From an uncultured Flavobacteriales bacterium (GTDB lineage Bacteria > Bacteroidota > Bacteroidia > Flavobacteriales > Flavobacteriaceae): DNA of 64,000 nt. The stretch lies in NCBI GenBank assembly GCA_913058295.1, contig CAJXRD010000002.1, forward strand, positions 62,001-126,000, given 5' to 3'. The translations under genes were made by a program, and so were the position numbers. Shown one piece after another: positions 35,146 through 44,404 of this stretch. The notes beneath the pieces are model-generated. The model saw only the letters and a list, made by a program, of their open reading frames with translations, had not been told where the DNA came from and made no database searches. The first letter of the stretch is position 1. The number at the start of each line of letters is the position of its first letter.

Positions 35146-37779
35146 TTAATTATTTAATGAAGGTGCATCTGCATCTCCAGAATCACATTGACAAATGCCT
35201 CTTTTATCTGCATCTTTTGAGGCACCTACTCCTTGTGAATCATCTGTATTTGTATCTCCATCTGTATTAGGACCACCATCACTATCTATTGAAATTCCTA
35301 AGTTTTGTATGATTGGGCCCGCATATGGACCTACATAATCATCCCCCGTGTTTCCACCATCCATACCAGAATCTACTAAATCTATTATGTCATATGCGCC
35401 ATCCCCTTCTAAAGCATCTGCACAACCATCTCCGTCACTGTCTAAATCTAAGTGGTTTGGAATAGAATCTCCATCTACGTCTGAAGTGATATATACACAG
35501 AATTGATCTGAAACACCATAATCTCCTTGATTAATACGGACATAGTAGTCACCAGCATCTGCAACAAAAGTTGTTAATGTGCACTCATACCAATCTTCAT
35601 CACTCATTGATTGAATAAATTCAACCTCATTTCCTTCTGCAAGAACATCACCACTACCATCATCTTTCACTAATTCTATAGAACCAGTCCAGGCTTCATA
35701 AGTACCTACGATAGTGGCAAGATTTGCGAGTTGCACTGAAGCTGTCACTGAAGAATTTCCAGGTGATGTAAAACGCAATACCACATATTCATCAGCACTT
35801 GCAATGTCTAAGTATTGGTTTCCACTGTATGCATTATCAGGACCCCTATCCCAAACTGAAGGAGAGCCGTTTACTCTAAAAATATTAAGAAGAGCAAGAC
35901 CCGACTCTGTCTCCACATTACCAAATGCACTTCCAACCATATTGTTATGATTAGTGTTTCCTGTGTTGGGGTTCGTGTATTCTGGGTCATCATAGTTTTC
36001 ACAAGTAAAAATATATCCCTCATCAATATCTAAAATACCATCATTATCATCGTCAAGATCACATACACTATTTATACCATCTGCATCTGGATCGTTTGCG
36101 GTAACTGTTCCTGCTATTGCACCTAAGGTACATTTAGTAATAGGCGGAGTATCCGAATTAAACACACCAAAAACATCAAATTCTCGCCATAAAAATGCGC
36201 CTGCATTTGCACCTCCATTAACTGAGTTTGCTGTTATTCTAATATATTGTATTCCTGAAGCTAGTATTGCACTGCCATCTCCTAAAACTACTTTTGTAGT
36301 TCCAGCATCTGTAGCACCTAATGACTGACAATTTCCAGTGTAAAGCGTACCAAAGGATCCCCCAACAGGCTGAACTTCAATAGTCCAATTTTGGTTTCCA
36401 AACCCTACACCATTCCAATCTGCAATAGATACTATAGAATTTAAATCATATCCTGTACTATTAGGACCTATACCTAAATCGTATGTTGCGGTAGCACCTA
36501 CAGTAGTCCAAGCGCCTTCTACGGTATCTCCTGCTGCTGTATAATCATCGCCATGTACACCGTCTGTTAACTCTTCAACTGTGGCACCGTTTCCTGTATT
36601 CCACCCTACTATATTAGTAGGGGTAATACCATCTAATAAATCACTATTACTAACATCACCTTGATAAGTTAAGGGAGTAAGCGAAAACTCACAATTTGCT
36701 GGAGTATCCACACCAAAAATATCTAATTCTCTCCATAGAAATGCGCCTGCATTTTGGCCTCCGTTAACTGAGTTTGCTGTGATTCTAATTTTTTCTATTC
36801 CTGTGGCAAGTATTGCAATACCATCTCCTATAACTATTTTTGTAGTTCCTGCATCCGTTAAACCTAATGGCTGACAATCTTCAGTGTAAAGCGAAGTATA
36901 AGACCCACCTACAGGCTGAACTTCAATAGTCCAACTTTGGTTTCCAAATCCTGCACTTTCCCAATCTGCAATAGATACAATAGAATTTAAATCATATCCT
37001 GTTCCATTAGCACCTGTGCCTAAATCGTATATTGCGTTAGCACCTACAGTAGTCCAAGCACCTTCTACTGTATTTCCTGCCGTTGTAAAATCATCACCAT
37101 GTATACCGTCTGTTAATTCTTCAACTGTGGCACCGTTACCAGAATTCCAAGCTGTACCTGTTGAAGTATCAGGTGTAATACCTGCTAATAAATCAATATT
37201 ACTAACATCACCTTGATAGGTTAATGGAGTAAGCGAATACTCACAATTAGCTGGAGTATCCACTAAGCAAGAAGTCGTTATGGTTGCTTCTATCCATTCA
37301 GTTCTACCACCATCTCTAACAGTCATATCAATCTGAATGTATTGGGTTGTGTTTTGTAAGGTATACGTGTATTGACCAAATCCATTAATACCAACTTCAG
37401 GAGTAGTTTGGTTAGCACCACCACTAGAGAGATAGGTACCCAATGGTGTTTCAGAGTTTATTACTGTACGTGTTTGGGTTGTATTCCCCCAAATATCCAA
37501 AGTTATAACTGTGCCACTTTCATAAGCTTGTCCTAAATCCAATACCATATGATGATTTGTATTATTCATAGAAACGCCATCATCTGCGACAACCGCACCA
37601 TCATTAATTGCAGGAAAGTTAGTTTGACTTGTATGAATGACAGATTCAGCTTGAATAACGCTTGCAATAGGATCTGTAGTTGCCGAACAAGTTACAACTT
37701 GTGCATGAATAGACACAAAGGATAAAACAAAAAATAGGTTGATAAATACAAAACGAATTGTTAGTTTGATATTTTTCAT
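35146..37779 (-). CDS. Giant secreted protein with two shared repeats and thrombospondin type 3 calcium repeats
   Basis: 877 aa from the ATG at 37779; an upstream start at 37812 would overlap the promoter -7 box. Signal peptide to ...SIHAQ, then a galactose-binding-like N-terminal region (about 30-175), two copies of the ~165-residue domain shared with the 1363-aa protein (about 180-365, 370-550), a TSP3-type calcium motif ([20 protein letters not shown], about 565), a jelly-roll region with calcium-type acidic turns, and a second TSP3-like tail ([19 protein letters not shown]). It ends without a recognisable T9SS sorting domain, unlike the 1363-aa partner. First gene of the operon. Confidence 0.82.
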   Translation of the reverse strand: MKNIKLTIRFVFINLFFVLSFVSIHAQVVTCSATTDPIASVIQAESVIHTSQTNFPAINDGAVVADDGVSMNNTNHHMVLDLGQAYESGTVITLDIWGNTTQTRTVINSETPLGTYLSSGGANQTTPEVGINGFGQYTYTLQNTTQYIQIDMTVRDGGRTEWIEATITTSCLVDTPANCEYSLTPLTYQGDVSNIDLLAGITPDTSTGTAWNSGNGATVEELTDGIHGDDFTTAGNTVEGAWTTVGANAIYDLGTGANGTGYDLNSIVSIADWESAGFGNQSWTIEVQPVGGSYTSLYTEDCQPLGLTDAGTTKIVIGDGIAILATGIEKIRITANSVNGGQNAGAFLWRELDIFGVDTPANCEFSLTPLTYQGDVSNSDLLDGITPTNIVGWNTGNGATVEELTDGVHGDDYTAAGDTVEGAWTTVGATATYDLGIGPNSTGYDLNSIVSIADWNGVGFGNQNWTIEVQPVGGSFGTLYTGNCQSLGATDAGTTKVVLGDGSAILASGIQYIRITANSVNGGANAGAFLWREFDVFGVFNSDTPPITKCTLGAIAGTVTANDPDADGINSVCDLDDDNDGILDIDEGYIFTCENYDDPEYTNPNTGNTNHNNMVGSAFGNVETESGLALLNIFRVNGSPSVWDRGPDNAYSGNQYLDIASADEYVVLRFTSPGNSSVTASVQLANLATIVGTYEAWTGSIELVKDDGSGDVLAEGNEVEFIQSMSDEDWYECTLTTFVADAGDYYVRINQGDYGVSDQFCVYITSDVDGDSIPNHLDLDSDGDGCADALEGDGAYDIIDLVDSGMDGGNTGDDYVGPYAGPIIQNLGISIDSDGGPNTDGDTNTDDSQGVGASKDADKRGICQCDSGDADAPSLNN
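36167..37227. repeat. Two tandem copies of the ~165-codon domain repeat
   Basis: Units about 36167-36675 and 36713-37227, strongly similar in DNA to each other and to the three units at 31919-33476. Confidence 0.82.
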
Positions 37780-37805
37780 AATTGTAAATAATAGATTTGG
37801 TTTGA

Positions 37806-37837
37806 CAAACATACATTAAATATCGTTTAAGTGCAAA
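37806..37837 (-). promoter_or_regulatory. Promoter of the secreted-protein operon
   Basis: On the minus strand TTTG (37837-37834) is followed after 20 bases by TATGTTTG (37813-37806), which fits the Bacteroidota TTTG-N19/20-TAnnTTTG promoter. Transcription would begin near 37800, about 20 bases before the ATG at 37779. Confidence 0.72.
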
Positions 37838-37912
37838 ATATGTAGGTTAAAATGCAATAAATTAATAGTTTATGATTTTTTTTCACAGGCTTACTTGCGT
37901 ATTGATCTTACA

Positions 37913-38044
37913 TTATAAGCTGTTGTCTTCTTTAGCAGAAATAGTAGTTGTTCCAATACCAACCTGAGCAAGCATTAGATTACTAGAGAATACGATAAGT
38001 ATAACTCCTAATAATTTGACTATTAAAGCATAAGTAGATTTCAT
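37913..38044 (-). pseudogene. Remnant of a VGIGTTTP-type secreted protein
   Basis: The frame encodes only 43 residues: a full signal peptide (MKSTYALIVKLLGVILIVFS...LAQ) and VGIGTTTISAKEDNSL, then stops. Intact members carry VGIGTTTPSAKLDV and continue for hundreds of residues. It lies just upstream of the operon that contains two complete members of the same group, so it is most likely the leftover of a deleted third copy. A free mini-peptide is less likely. Confidence 0.6.
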
Positions 38045-38268
38045 GATAAAAGCGTTTAATCGATTTGCAATCACAATTATACCATAAAATCTGACAAAAA
38101 ACACTATAGACACGATAAAATACATTATAATTTAACATACATAGGTTTTTACCTACAAAAATAACAATCATTTTTTATGTTTAGATGATCTCAAAGATTT
38201 GCTAAAAAAGATTAAATTATTTTACACCACTCCAACTTGTTTTTCTATTTTGCGAAAAAAAATAATTA

Positions 38269-39189
38269 TTGTTTTCGAATAAATTAGATATAAAAAATTA
38301 TAAAATTCCTTTAGAAGAGTTTTTCGATACAAATTGCTCCCTCTTTATTAAGAGGGAAGATAAATTACACCCAGATGTTTCTGGAAATAAATATCGAAAA
38401 TTAAAATATAATTTATTGGAAGCTAAGGAGCTTGGAACAAACATCCTTTTGACTTTCGGTGGCGCTTTTTCAAATCATATTTCTGCAGTTGCTGCAGCGG
38501 GAAAAGAATTTAACTTTAAAACTATAGGAGTTATAAGAGGAGAGGAGTTAATTCATAAAATAGAATCGAATGCTACATTATCCTTTGCTAAAAAATGTGG
38601 GATGAAATTTCATTTTATTTCTAGGGAAGAATATCGACAAAAAACAGAAGATGAATTCATCGATAAATTAAAGAATATTTTTGGAGATTTTTATTTGGTC
38701 CCAGAGGGGGGGACTAATAGCTTAGCGGTTAAGGGATGTGAAGAAATTCTAACTGAGAAGGACAAGGACTTTGATTATCTCTGCTCTGCTGTTGGAACAG
38801 GTGGAACCTTAGCGGGATTAATTAAATCTTCACAATCTCATCAAACTGTTCTTGGGTTTTCCGCATTAAAAGGAACATTTCAATCTTTAGAAATAGAAAA
38901 ATATACTCCTAAAACTAATTATAAAATCATCGATGATTATTGTTTTGGAGGCTATGCTAAAATAGATGCGCAACTTATTCGTTTTATAAATAACTTTAAA
39001 GAAAAAACAGATATTAGCTTGGATCCTGTGTATACAGGAAAAATGTTATTTGGTATATTAGACCTTATAGATAAAGGGTCTATAAAACAAAATAGCCGTA
39101 TTTTAGCAATCCATACGGGAGGATTGCAAGGGATTACTGGGATGAATCAATTATTAAAAAAGAAAAATTTACCTCAAATTATATATTAA
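38269..39189 (+). CDS. D-cysteine desulfhydrase / ACC deaminase family PLP enzyme
   Basis: 306-aa fold-II PLP protein. The PLP lysine lies in DVSGNKYRKLKYNL (about residue 45), followed by LLTFGGAFSNHISAVAAAGK, the family substrate loop, and CSAVGTGGTLAGL for phosphate binding. Family members act as D-cysteine desulfhydrases or 1-aminocyclopropane-1-carboxylate deaminases; Bacteroidota proteins of this length usually lack proof for either. Starts at a TTG at 38269. The glucosaminidase ATG follows directly after its stop, suggesting co-transcription. Confidence 0.85.
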   Translation: MFSNKLDIKNYKIPLEEFFDTNCSLFIKREDKLHPDVSGNKYRKLKYNLLEAKELGTNILLTFGGAFSNHISAVAAAGKEFNFKTIGVIRGEELIHKIESNATLSFAKKCGMKFHFISREEYRQKTEDEFIDKLKNIFGDFYLVPEGGTNSLAVKGCEEILTEKDKDFDYLCSAVGTGGTLAGLIKSSQSHQTVLGFSALKGTFQSLEIEKYTPKTNYKIIDDYCFGGYAKIDAQLIRFINNFKEKTDISLDPVYTGKMLFGILDLIDKGSIKQNSRILAIHTGGLQGITGMNQLLKKKNLPQIIY

Positions 39190-40026
39190 ATGTTACCAAA
39201 ATTTATAAAATTATTTTTTATTGCTATCCTCTTATTTAGTGGCTGTAAATCTAAAAAGAAGGTTGCCTCTAGTAATAATAAGACAAAGCCAAAAACAGAA
39301 CGTGTTGTAAAGAAACCTAAGTCCACAAATACGAATAGTAATATTACGACTACCAAAATTGAGCCTACTCCAAAAAATGCTTCTCATGCCGAGGTAGTAG
39401 CAATTTACATTGATAATTATAGTGCCATTGCTAAAGAAGAAATGGTTCAATACGGTATTCCAGCGAGTATAACATTAGCACAAGGGATATTGGAAAGTGG
39501 TGCAGGAAGGGCAGAGCTAAGTAAAAAGTCTAACAATCATTTTGGAATTAAATGCCATAAGGGCTGGACAGGAGAGAGCGTTTATCATGACGATGATGAA
39601 CTACAAGAATGTTTCAGGAAATATAAAGATCCAAAATATTCTTTTAGAGATCATTCTTTGTTTTTAACAGAACGAAGCCGATATAAAGATCTGTTCTCTT
39701 ATAAGAAAGACGACTATAAATCTTGGGCAAAAGGCTTGCGAAAAGCGGGTTATGCTACAGATCCTAAATATCCTCAAAAATTAATTAGTATCGTTGAAAA
39801 GTATGAGTTATATACTTTTGATGATGAAGTTTTAGGTAAGAAATCTAAAAAGAAAAATAAAAAAGACCCTAAAGTAAAAACCTATATTGTTGAAAAGGGA
39901 GATACGCTTTATAGTTTGTCAAGAAAATTTAATGTTTCTGTAGATTCCTTAAAAGAATATAATGGTTTAGAATCGAACACCATTAGTATCGGACAAGAGT
40001 TATACATACATTTAATTAAAAACTAA
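39190..40026 (+). CDS. Lipoprotein glucosaminidase with LysM domain
   Basis: 278 aa. Lipobox LLFSGCKS (lipidated Cys near residue 19), a low-complexity Lys/Thr/Asn linker to about residue 65, then an N-acetylglucosaminidase (FlgJ/GH73-type) domain: IPASITLAQGILESGAGRAE with the catalytic glutamate, NNHFGIKCHKGW and YATDPKYPQKL. A C-terminal LysM domain (about 232-276, YIVEKGDTLYSLSRKFNVS) binds peptidoglycan. Acts in the periplasm on the cell wall, probably for remodelling during growth or division. A strong terminator follows at 40038. Confidence 0.92.
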   Translation: MLPKFIKLFFIAILLFSGCKSKKKVASSNNKTKPKTERVVKKPKSTNTNSNITTTKIEPTPKNASHAEVVAIYIDNYSAIAKEEMVQYGIPASITLAQGILESGAGRAELSKKSNNHFGIKCHKGWTGESVYHDDDELQECFRKYKDPKYSFRDHSLFLTERSRYKDLFSYKKDDYKSWAKGLRKAGYATDPKYPQKLISIVEKYELYTFDDEVLGKKSKKKNKKDPKVKTYIVEKGDTLYSLSRKFNVSVDSLKEYNGLESNTISIGQELYIHLIKN

Positions 40027-40037
40027 AAAAATTGCAT

Positions 40038-40071
40038 AAAAAAAGGCTGTCTTAAAAGACAGCCTTTTTTT
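40038..40071. terminator. Bidirectional intrinsic terminator
   Basis: AAAAAAAGGCTGTCTT and AAGACAGCCTTTTTTT form a 16-pair perfect stem with a two-base spacer, with A- and T-runs on both sides, so it can end transcription of the glucosaminidase gene and of the opposing 40092-40442 gene. Confidence 0.93.
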
Positions 40072-40091
40072 ATGTAATAGTAGAAAATAGT

Positions 40092-40442
40092 TTAATTCTT
40101 TAAAGAACTTTGCCATTTAGTATATTGTTCTTCAGTTAAAGTAGTTTTCATAGCTTTCATAAAAACATCATCAGTTTTCTTTTTGTCTGCCGCTACTTGT
40201 GTATTATTAATGTCTTTTCCATTAACAAGCTTTGTGTAATTTACTTCTTTCGTTACAAAAGCTCTATATAATGTTCTAGATTGATCTCCAGATAAGCCTA
40301 ATTGACTTGTAAGATCTGCAACTTGAGCTTTAGCAACAGCCTCAGGTCTTGTTTGATCTTCAGATAAACTTTGAGCTGAAATAGTTTGTACACTAAGCAT
40401 CATAACAAATGCAAATGCAATAAAGGATAATAATTTTTTCAT
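40092..40442 (-). CDS. Small secreted helical protein (Spy/LTXXQ-like)
   Basis: 116 aa with a signal peptide (MKKLLSFIAFAFVMMLSVQT...SAQ) and a helical mature part with AQVADLTSQLGLSGDQSRTL and TLTEEQYTKWQSSL. The LT.EQ motifs and length recall periplasmic chaperone-like proteins of the Spy/CpxP type that are frequent in Bacteroidota, but the match is loose. A single-gene transcript ending at the bidirectional terminator. Function unknown. Confidence 0.65.
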   Translation of the reverse strand: MKKLLSFIAFAFVMMLSVQTISAQSLSEDQTRPEAVAKAQVADLTSQLGLSGDQSRTLYRAFVTKEVNYTKLVNGKDINNTQVAADKKKTDDVFMKAMKTTLTEEQYTKWQSSLKN

Positions 40443-40518
40443 TTTATTTAATTTAGGTTACTAATTTAATAATTTTAGATTCTATAATCCAAGAATTAAG
40501 CCAAAAAAGATAATATTA

Positions 40519-41550
40519 TTAATCTTCTATAGCTTCCAGGTATTCTAATAACATTACAACCGCTTCATCATGAACCAAGCTTCTTCCTAGTTGAGGCATC
40601 AAATAAGTTGGAGTGGTACTTTGTACTCGACTTTCAATTTGTCCTCTATGTGAGTATATTCCTGTGGTTTCAAAATCAGTTTCTAATCTGAAATCTAATA
40701 AAAACCCAGTAGGTACATACCCTCCAGGTAAATGACAATGTGCACAATTTATATCGATATAGCCTCTTCCTCTTTCAAATATATCAAAGTTAGCTTCATC
40801 TTCCCAATCTGGTAACACTGTTACCTCTGAAACATCTGACAAGCCTTCTAGTAATCCTTCGTTTATAAAAAATTGCAATTGATTCATATTAATTTCACCA
40901 TTTTGAGGATTGAAATTCATATTTCTCAACTTTGGACCAATTGGCACGTTTTCTTCATAAATATGATGACAAGTAATACAATCGTCATTTGCTGGAATTT
41001 GATATGTAATGTCTTGAGTTATTCCTTCAGCATTTAAATAACTAACAGAAACTTGACTGCTATTATCGGTATAAACTGCTTCGGTCTGATCCTCATTCCA
41101 TTTGTAATTCCCTAACTTCCAAGTACCTTCTGTCTTTATTAAAACACGAGTTTCAATTATTATTTTATTGGATGAAGTATTGCTTTCATCTTCATAATAA
41201 TAAAAGGTTTTTGAAATTAAAGTATTATCAGGAAAATCTGGTAAATTACTAGTTCCGTCATACTGCATAGCCTCTCCTTCTGGTAAGCGTAGGAGTCTTT
41301 GTTTATGCGCATAATCTGTAAAAAGCTTACTGTTTAATTCAAATAAATGAACATCTTCTGCAGGAGTTAAGTCGGATAATAATCCACTATAAACTTCCAT
41401 GTCTGATAAATTTGTTTCGAAAGTTAATGGAACAATAGGGTCTGGTTCGCCATCGTCTGTAGCAACATACCCATCGTCATCACTACCGCAAGAGGCTATT
41501 AATAAAGCCAATACAGACAAGCTTAGAATAAAGTACTTTTTCATTTTCAT
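40519..41550 (-). CDS. Diheme c-type cytochrome lipoprotein (SO2930-like)
   Basis: 343 aa. Lipobox LLIASCGSDDDG places a lipidated cysteine at about residue 21. Two CXXCH heme motifs are present: CITCHH (about residue 196) and CAHCHL (about 273). ISKTFYYY and TRVLIKTEGTWKLGNYKWNEDQ belong to the family known as SO2930-type diheme cytochromes. Exported and lipidated, it should act in periplasmic electron transfer. It is the last gene of a minus-strand group: His-rich lipoprotein, HupE-like protein, anchor protein, cytochrome. Confidence 0.83.
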   Translation of the reverse strand: MKMKKYFILSLSVLALLIASCGSDDDGYVATDDGEPDPIVPLTFETNLSDMEVYSGLLSDLTPAEDVHLFELNSKLFTDYAHKQRLLRLPEGEAMQYDGTSNLPDFPDNTLISKTFYYYEDESNTSSNKIIIETRVLIKTEGTWKLGNYKWNEDQTEAVYTDNSSQVSVSYLNAEGITQDITYQIPANDDCITCHHIYEENVPIGPKLRNMNFNPQNGEINMNQLQFFINEGLLEGLSDVSEVTVLPDWEDEANFDIFERGRGYIDINCAHCHLPGGYVPTGFLLDFRLETDFETTGIYSHRGQIESRVQSTTPTYLMPQLGRSLVHDEAVVMLLEYLEAIED

Positions 41551-41618
41551 TAAATTTTTGCCTAAAATACAAATTTGATGTAAACGAAAGCGGTTTTAAC
41601 AGGAATTTAAGTGGAATA

Positions 41619-42248
41619 TTATTTAAATAGCTCATACTGGCCATTTAGAATAATAGTTACGACAATTTCTTTCTTGGTTTCGTTTCTAAAATACCAGCCA
41701 TGTTTTCCTTCAAAAGGAGCGGTTAAAGTTCCTGCCATATTATTTGAATAGGCAAGCGTATAACTCTCATAAAACACATTTTTTGGTGGATTTTCTTGTT
41801 TCACTTCCCCATGAAAATCTATATAAACAATACCTTTATCTGTTGTCCACTCGTATTTGATGCTACCATATTTAAGACTTTTAAATTTATATTCAATTCC
41901 TTTTTCAACTGGAACGACAAGCTTTATAGTATCCATCCTTTTAGGGTATTGAAATTCTGGAGGAGGATTGTCCGCTTCACTTGGCTTAGGAACATTTTTT
42001 GGAGATCCTATTTTGAACATTTTTATTTTCTTAAAATTTAAATCAGAAGAGCTTTCATTATCATTTGCTTTTTTATTCCCTTGATATAATTTTGAAAAGC
42101 CAAAGAGTTTGCCTGTTCCTAAAGGATCTATACCATATTCCGCAGGTAAAACAGCAATAAACAGTACAAGTGCACTAATTATTAATGCAATGATCACTGA
42201 TTTTAATAATTGGGCTTTATTTAAATTGGGTTGATTATTTGTTGTCAT
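41619..42248 (-). CDS. Transmembrane anchor protein
   Basis: 209 aa. One N-terminal membrane helix (SVIIALIISALVLFIAVLPAEY, about residues 16-37) followed by a soluble domain with beta strands (IKYEWTTDKGIVYIDFHGE, YTLAYSNNMAGTLTAPFEGKHGWYFRN). The segment AEYGIDPLGTGK next to the helix is typical of proteins labelled transmembrane anchor protein. It follows the HupE gene after ten bases; function unknown, perhaps holding the neighbouring cytochrome or HupE-like channel. Confidence 0.75.
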   Translation of the reverse strand: MTTNNQPNLNKAQLLKSVIIALIISALVLFIAVLPAEYGIDPLGTGKLFGFSKLYQGNKKANDNESSSDLNFKKIKMFKIGSPKNVPKPSEADNPPPEFQYPKRMDTIKLVVPVEKGIEYKFKSLKYGSIKYEWTTDKGIVYIDFHGEVKQENPPKNVFYESYTLAYSNNMAGTLTAPFEGKHGWYFRNETKKEIVVTIILNGQYELFK

Positions 42249-42258
42249 ATAATATATA

Positions 42259-42948
42259 TTAAGAAATAAAGTATCCTGTTAATTGATAACCAAAAAGTAA
42301 AAATCCTGCTGCCATTAAAAGTAAGTTGGTGAGTTTGGAGAATTTGATATAACTATGGTACTGTCGCCAAAACGAAATAATTAAAAGTACCAACCCTAAT
42401 GCCAAAAATTGACCAATTTCTACACCCAAATTAAAGCCCAATAAATTAACGAAAAGCCCCTCTTTATCAAATTCAAATTCTTGTAATTTTGTTGCTAGTC
42501 CAAAGCCATGAAATAATCCAAAAATTAGAACAGCTCCTTTGGTATTGGGTTGTTTTCCAAATATTTTTTTGAATCCGCCCAAATTATCAAAACCTTTATA
42601 GACTATCGATAAGCCAATTATGGCATCTATTATATAGGCATTTACCTTTATATCTGCCATAACGCCAAGTAACAGCGTAGCGCTGTGTCCAATAGTAAAA
42701 AAACTTACGTAGGTGATAATTTCTTTGGGACGATATAAAAAAAAGATAACTCCCACCAAAAAAAGTAGATGGTCGTAACCGGTAATCATATGTTTAGCGC
42801 CTATATAAAGAAAAGGTCCAAAAGCAATGCCTTTGTTTGTAGTTAAAAAGGATTGTGTCTCTTCATCTACACCATGAGCATAAGCAGAAACTGAAATAAG
42901 GCAACAGAGTATTAGTGTAATTGGACTTGCAATTTTTACTAATTTCAT
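42259..42948 (-). CDS. HupE/UreJ family membrane protein
   Basis: 229 aa, signal-like N-terminus followed by about six to seven hydrophobic helices. The hallmark GAKHMITGYDHLLFLVGVIFF and the later HSATLLLG and GLFHGFGLA motifs hold conserved histidines thought to bind nickel or cobalt; relatives accompany hydrogenase and urease genes as metal permeases. No hydrogenase or urease genes are in view. It sits between a His-tailed lipoprotein and an anchor protein, so a metal-uptake module with the diheme cytochrome is plausible. Confidence 0.85.
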   Translation of the reverse strand: MKLVKIASPITLILCCLISVSAYAHGVDEETQSFLTTNKGIAFGPFLYIGAKHMITGYDHLLFLVGVIFFLYRPKEIITYVSFFTIGHSATLLLGVMADIKVNAYIIDAIIGLSIVYKGFDNLGGFKKIFGKQPNTKGAVLIFGLFHGFGLATKLQEFEFDKEGLFVNLLGFNLGVEIGQFLALGLVLLIISFWRQYHSYIKFSKLTNLLLMAAGFLLFGYQLTGYFIS

Positions 42949-42958
42949 ATGGTTTTAA

Positions 42959-43165
42959 TTAGTGTGCATGCCCATGTTCTTTTACCTGACGAATACTATC
43001 TAGCTTTCTTTTTTCCTCCTTATCCATTTTCTCTTCTACAGGTGTTTTGTTCTCTTCAGATATAACTTCTGTCTCCGCTTTCTCCTTCGCCTTTTTCTTG
43101 TCTGTACAAGCTGTGAATAAACCTAGGGATAGTGTTAAAGCAATAATTAATGTTTTAGTTTTCAT
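42959..43165 (-). CDS. Small lipoprotein with HGHAH tail
   Basis: 68 aa. Lipobox LGLFTACTD (Cys near residue 20), then a highly charged Lys/Glu region and a C-terminal VKEHGHAH. A histidine-rich tail on a small envelope protein suggests metal binding. It begins the minus-strand operon and ends ten bases before the HupE-like gene, supporting a shared metal-related role. No named family recognised. Confidence 0.7.
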   Translation of the reverse strand: MKTKTLIIALTLSLGLFTACTDKKKAKEKAETEVISEENKTPVEEKMDKEEKRKLDSIRQVKEHGHAH

Positions 43166-43254
43166 AGGATAAAAGTTTAGTGTTTTTTTTCAAATATTTT
43201 TTGTCTGAATCAAATTGAAAGTCCTTGTATAAGTAATCAATTTCAAGACTGATT

Positions 43255-43488
43255 TTATTGTTTTTGTAACCACATCCTAATTTCTTTTCGTAAAGAAACT
43301 TCAGGTTTTGGTAACGGAATTGTTTGTCCAAATTGTTTACTTCTATTAAATTTTGAAAACATAATTTTATGTTTTTTCCAAATTTCAGGATACAATTCTA
43401 AGAACTTATTAAAAAAACTTTGTTCATTAATTTTTCCTTCTATTTTAGAAAGTACGTCTTTAAATTTTTGCTCTTGTTCTATAATCAT
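43255..43488 (-). CDS. Hypothetical 77-aa protein
   Basis: Reads MIIEQEQKFKDVLSKIEG then FNKFLELYPEIWKKHKIMFSKFNRSKQFGQ and ends VSLRKEIRMWLQKQ. Basic, soluble, probably helical. No family recognised. Stands alone between the HGHAH lipoprotein operon and a membrane protein gene, in a stretch of small orphan genes. Confidence 0.55.
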   Translation of the reverse strand: MIIEQEQKFKDVLSKIEGKINEQSFFNKFLELYPEIWKKHKIMFSKFNRSKQFGQTIPLPKPEVSLRKEIRMWLQKQ

Positions 43489-43556
43489 TTTGTTTTTATT
43501 CAGTAATAAATAAAACTATATGTAGTTACTAATTTTATTGTGTTCATTCTTTTTAA

Positions 43557-43625
43557 TTGTGGCAAACGGTCTTGTATAAGATTTGTGCGGCTTAAAATCC
43601 GGAGGTTTTTCAGCCTATTACAAAT
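43557..43625. repeat. Possible cassette-type boundary sequence
   Basis: GTGGCAAACGGTCTTGTATA...GATTTGTGCGG lies downstream of the 138-aa membrane protein gene. It resembles, from memory, intergenic sequences that recur beside small orphan genes in Flavobacteriaceae. A weaker look-alike (AATTGGATACAACTTGTTAT) is on the other side of the same gene at 44128-44147. Not proven to be a repeat within this window. Confidence 0.3.
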
Positions 43626-43676
43626 GTTAATTAGTTGTTTTGGTTTTACAATTTTTATTTAAAGTTTGCATAAATT

Positions 43677-44093
43677 TTATACGTTGTTGTAGCCAGTTTT
43701 TATTTTCATAACAAACCATCGAATAGATTGAGCTAAATATGCTCCAATTATTACTGGAATTGAATATAATCCATAAAGTATAAATTCAATAGGGAAAATA
43801 CTATGTGAAGACAAATCGACTATCATTTCACATATCGCAGCTAATGGAAATAAGACCATACTCATTAACCCAATTTTCCAGGATGACTCATCACTAAATA
43901 ACTTAACAATAAATCCTGAAAAAATCAGGAAGCCTAAACTATACATAGATATGCCTTCTATTCCAGTTCTTATTAATGGAAATAAAGGTGAGTCATAATG
44001 TTTTAAATCGTCAAGAAAAAAAACAGGTAAGACTATTGAACTCATTCCTAATATTGCAATTGTTACGAATGAAATTATTCTTTTTGTTTTCAT
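43677..44093 (-). CDS. Hypothetical four-helix membrane protein
   Basis: 138 aa with hydrophobic segments at about residues 7-28, 50-66, 73-95 and 103-125. Starts MKTKRIISFVTIAILGMSSI and ends in a short basic tail. Resembles DUF998-type integral membrane proteins in layout, without a firm match. Flanked on both sides by intergenic sequences without coding, one of which resembles a cassette boundary. Confidence 0.6.
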   Translation of the reverse strand: MKTKRIISFVTIAILGMSSIVLPVFFLDDLKHYDSPLFPLIRTGIEGISMYSLGFLIFSGFIVKLFSDESSWKIGLMSMVLFPLAAICEMIVDLSSHSIFPIEFILYGLYSIPVIIGAYLAQSIRWFVMKIKTGYNNV

Positions 44094-44404
44094 AGATTAT
44101 TAAGATGTTTTTCAGTTTGTTTTTTTAATTGGATACAACTTGTTATATCGTGTTATTTATATTCGTTTATCGGCTTATATTCTTTGATAACGATTGGTTT
44201 TGTGTTTTTTTTCTGTTTAAGGTTTGTAATTCACAAACTAAATATGGCTAATATAAGTTTTTCAGCTACTATTTTTATAGAGAAAGTATATTTATAAAAA
44301 CCCTTCAATAAGCATCTTATCTATTTTTTAAAAAAAATAGGTAGCACAGGTGTAATAATTTACAAATGGAGACACTAAATAGATAAATCAATATATTACA
44401 TAAT
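44094..44404. other. 311-base non-coding stretch
   Basis: Very AT-rich, with an imperfect CTATTTTTT/AAAAAATAG palindrome near 44321-44340. No convincing promoter box, RNA gene, operator or coding frame seen. Confidence 0.5.

Noticed and set aside
44186-44200. TTGATAACGATTGG as an FNR-like site upstream of the sigma-factor genes
   Set aside because: The second half deviates at two positions and no TAnnTTTG box lies at the spacing seen at the usp and hpf promoters.
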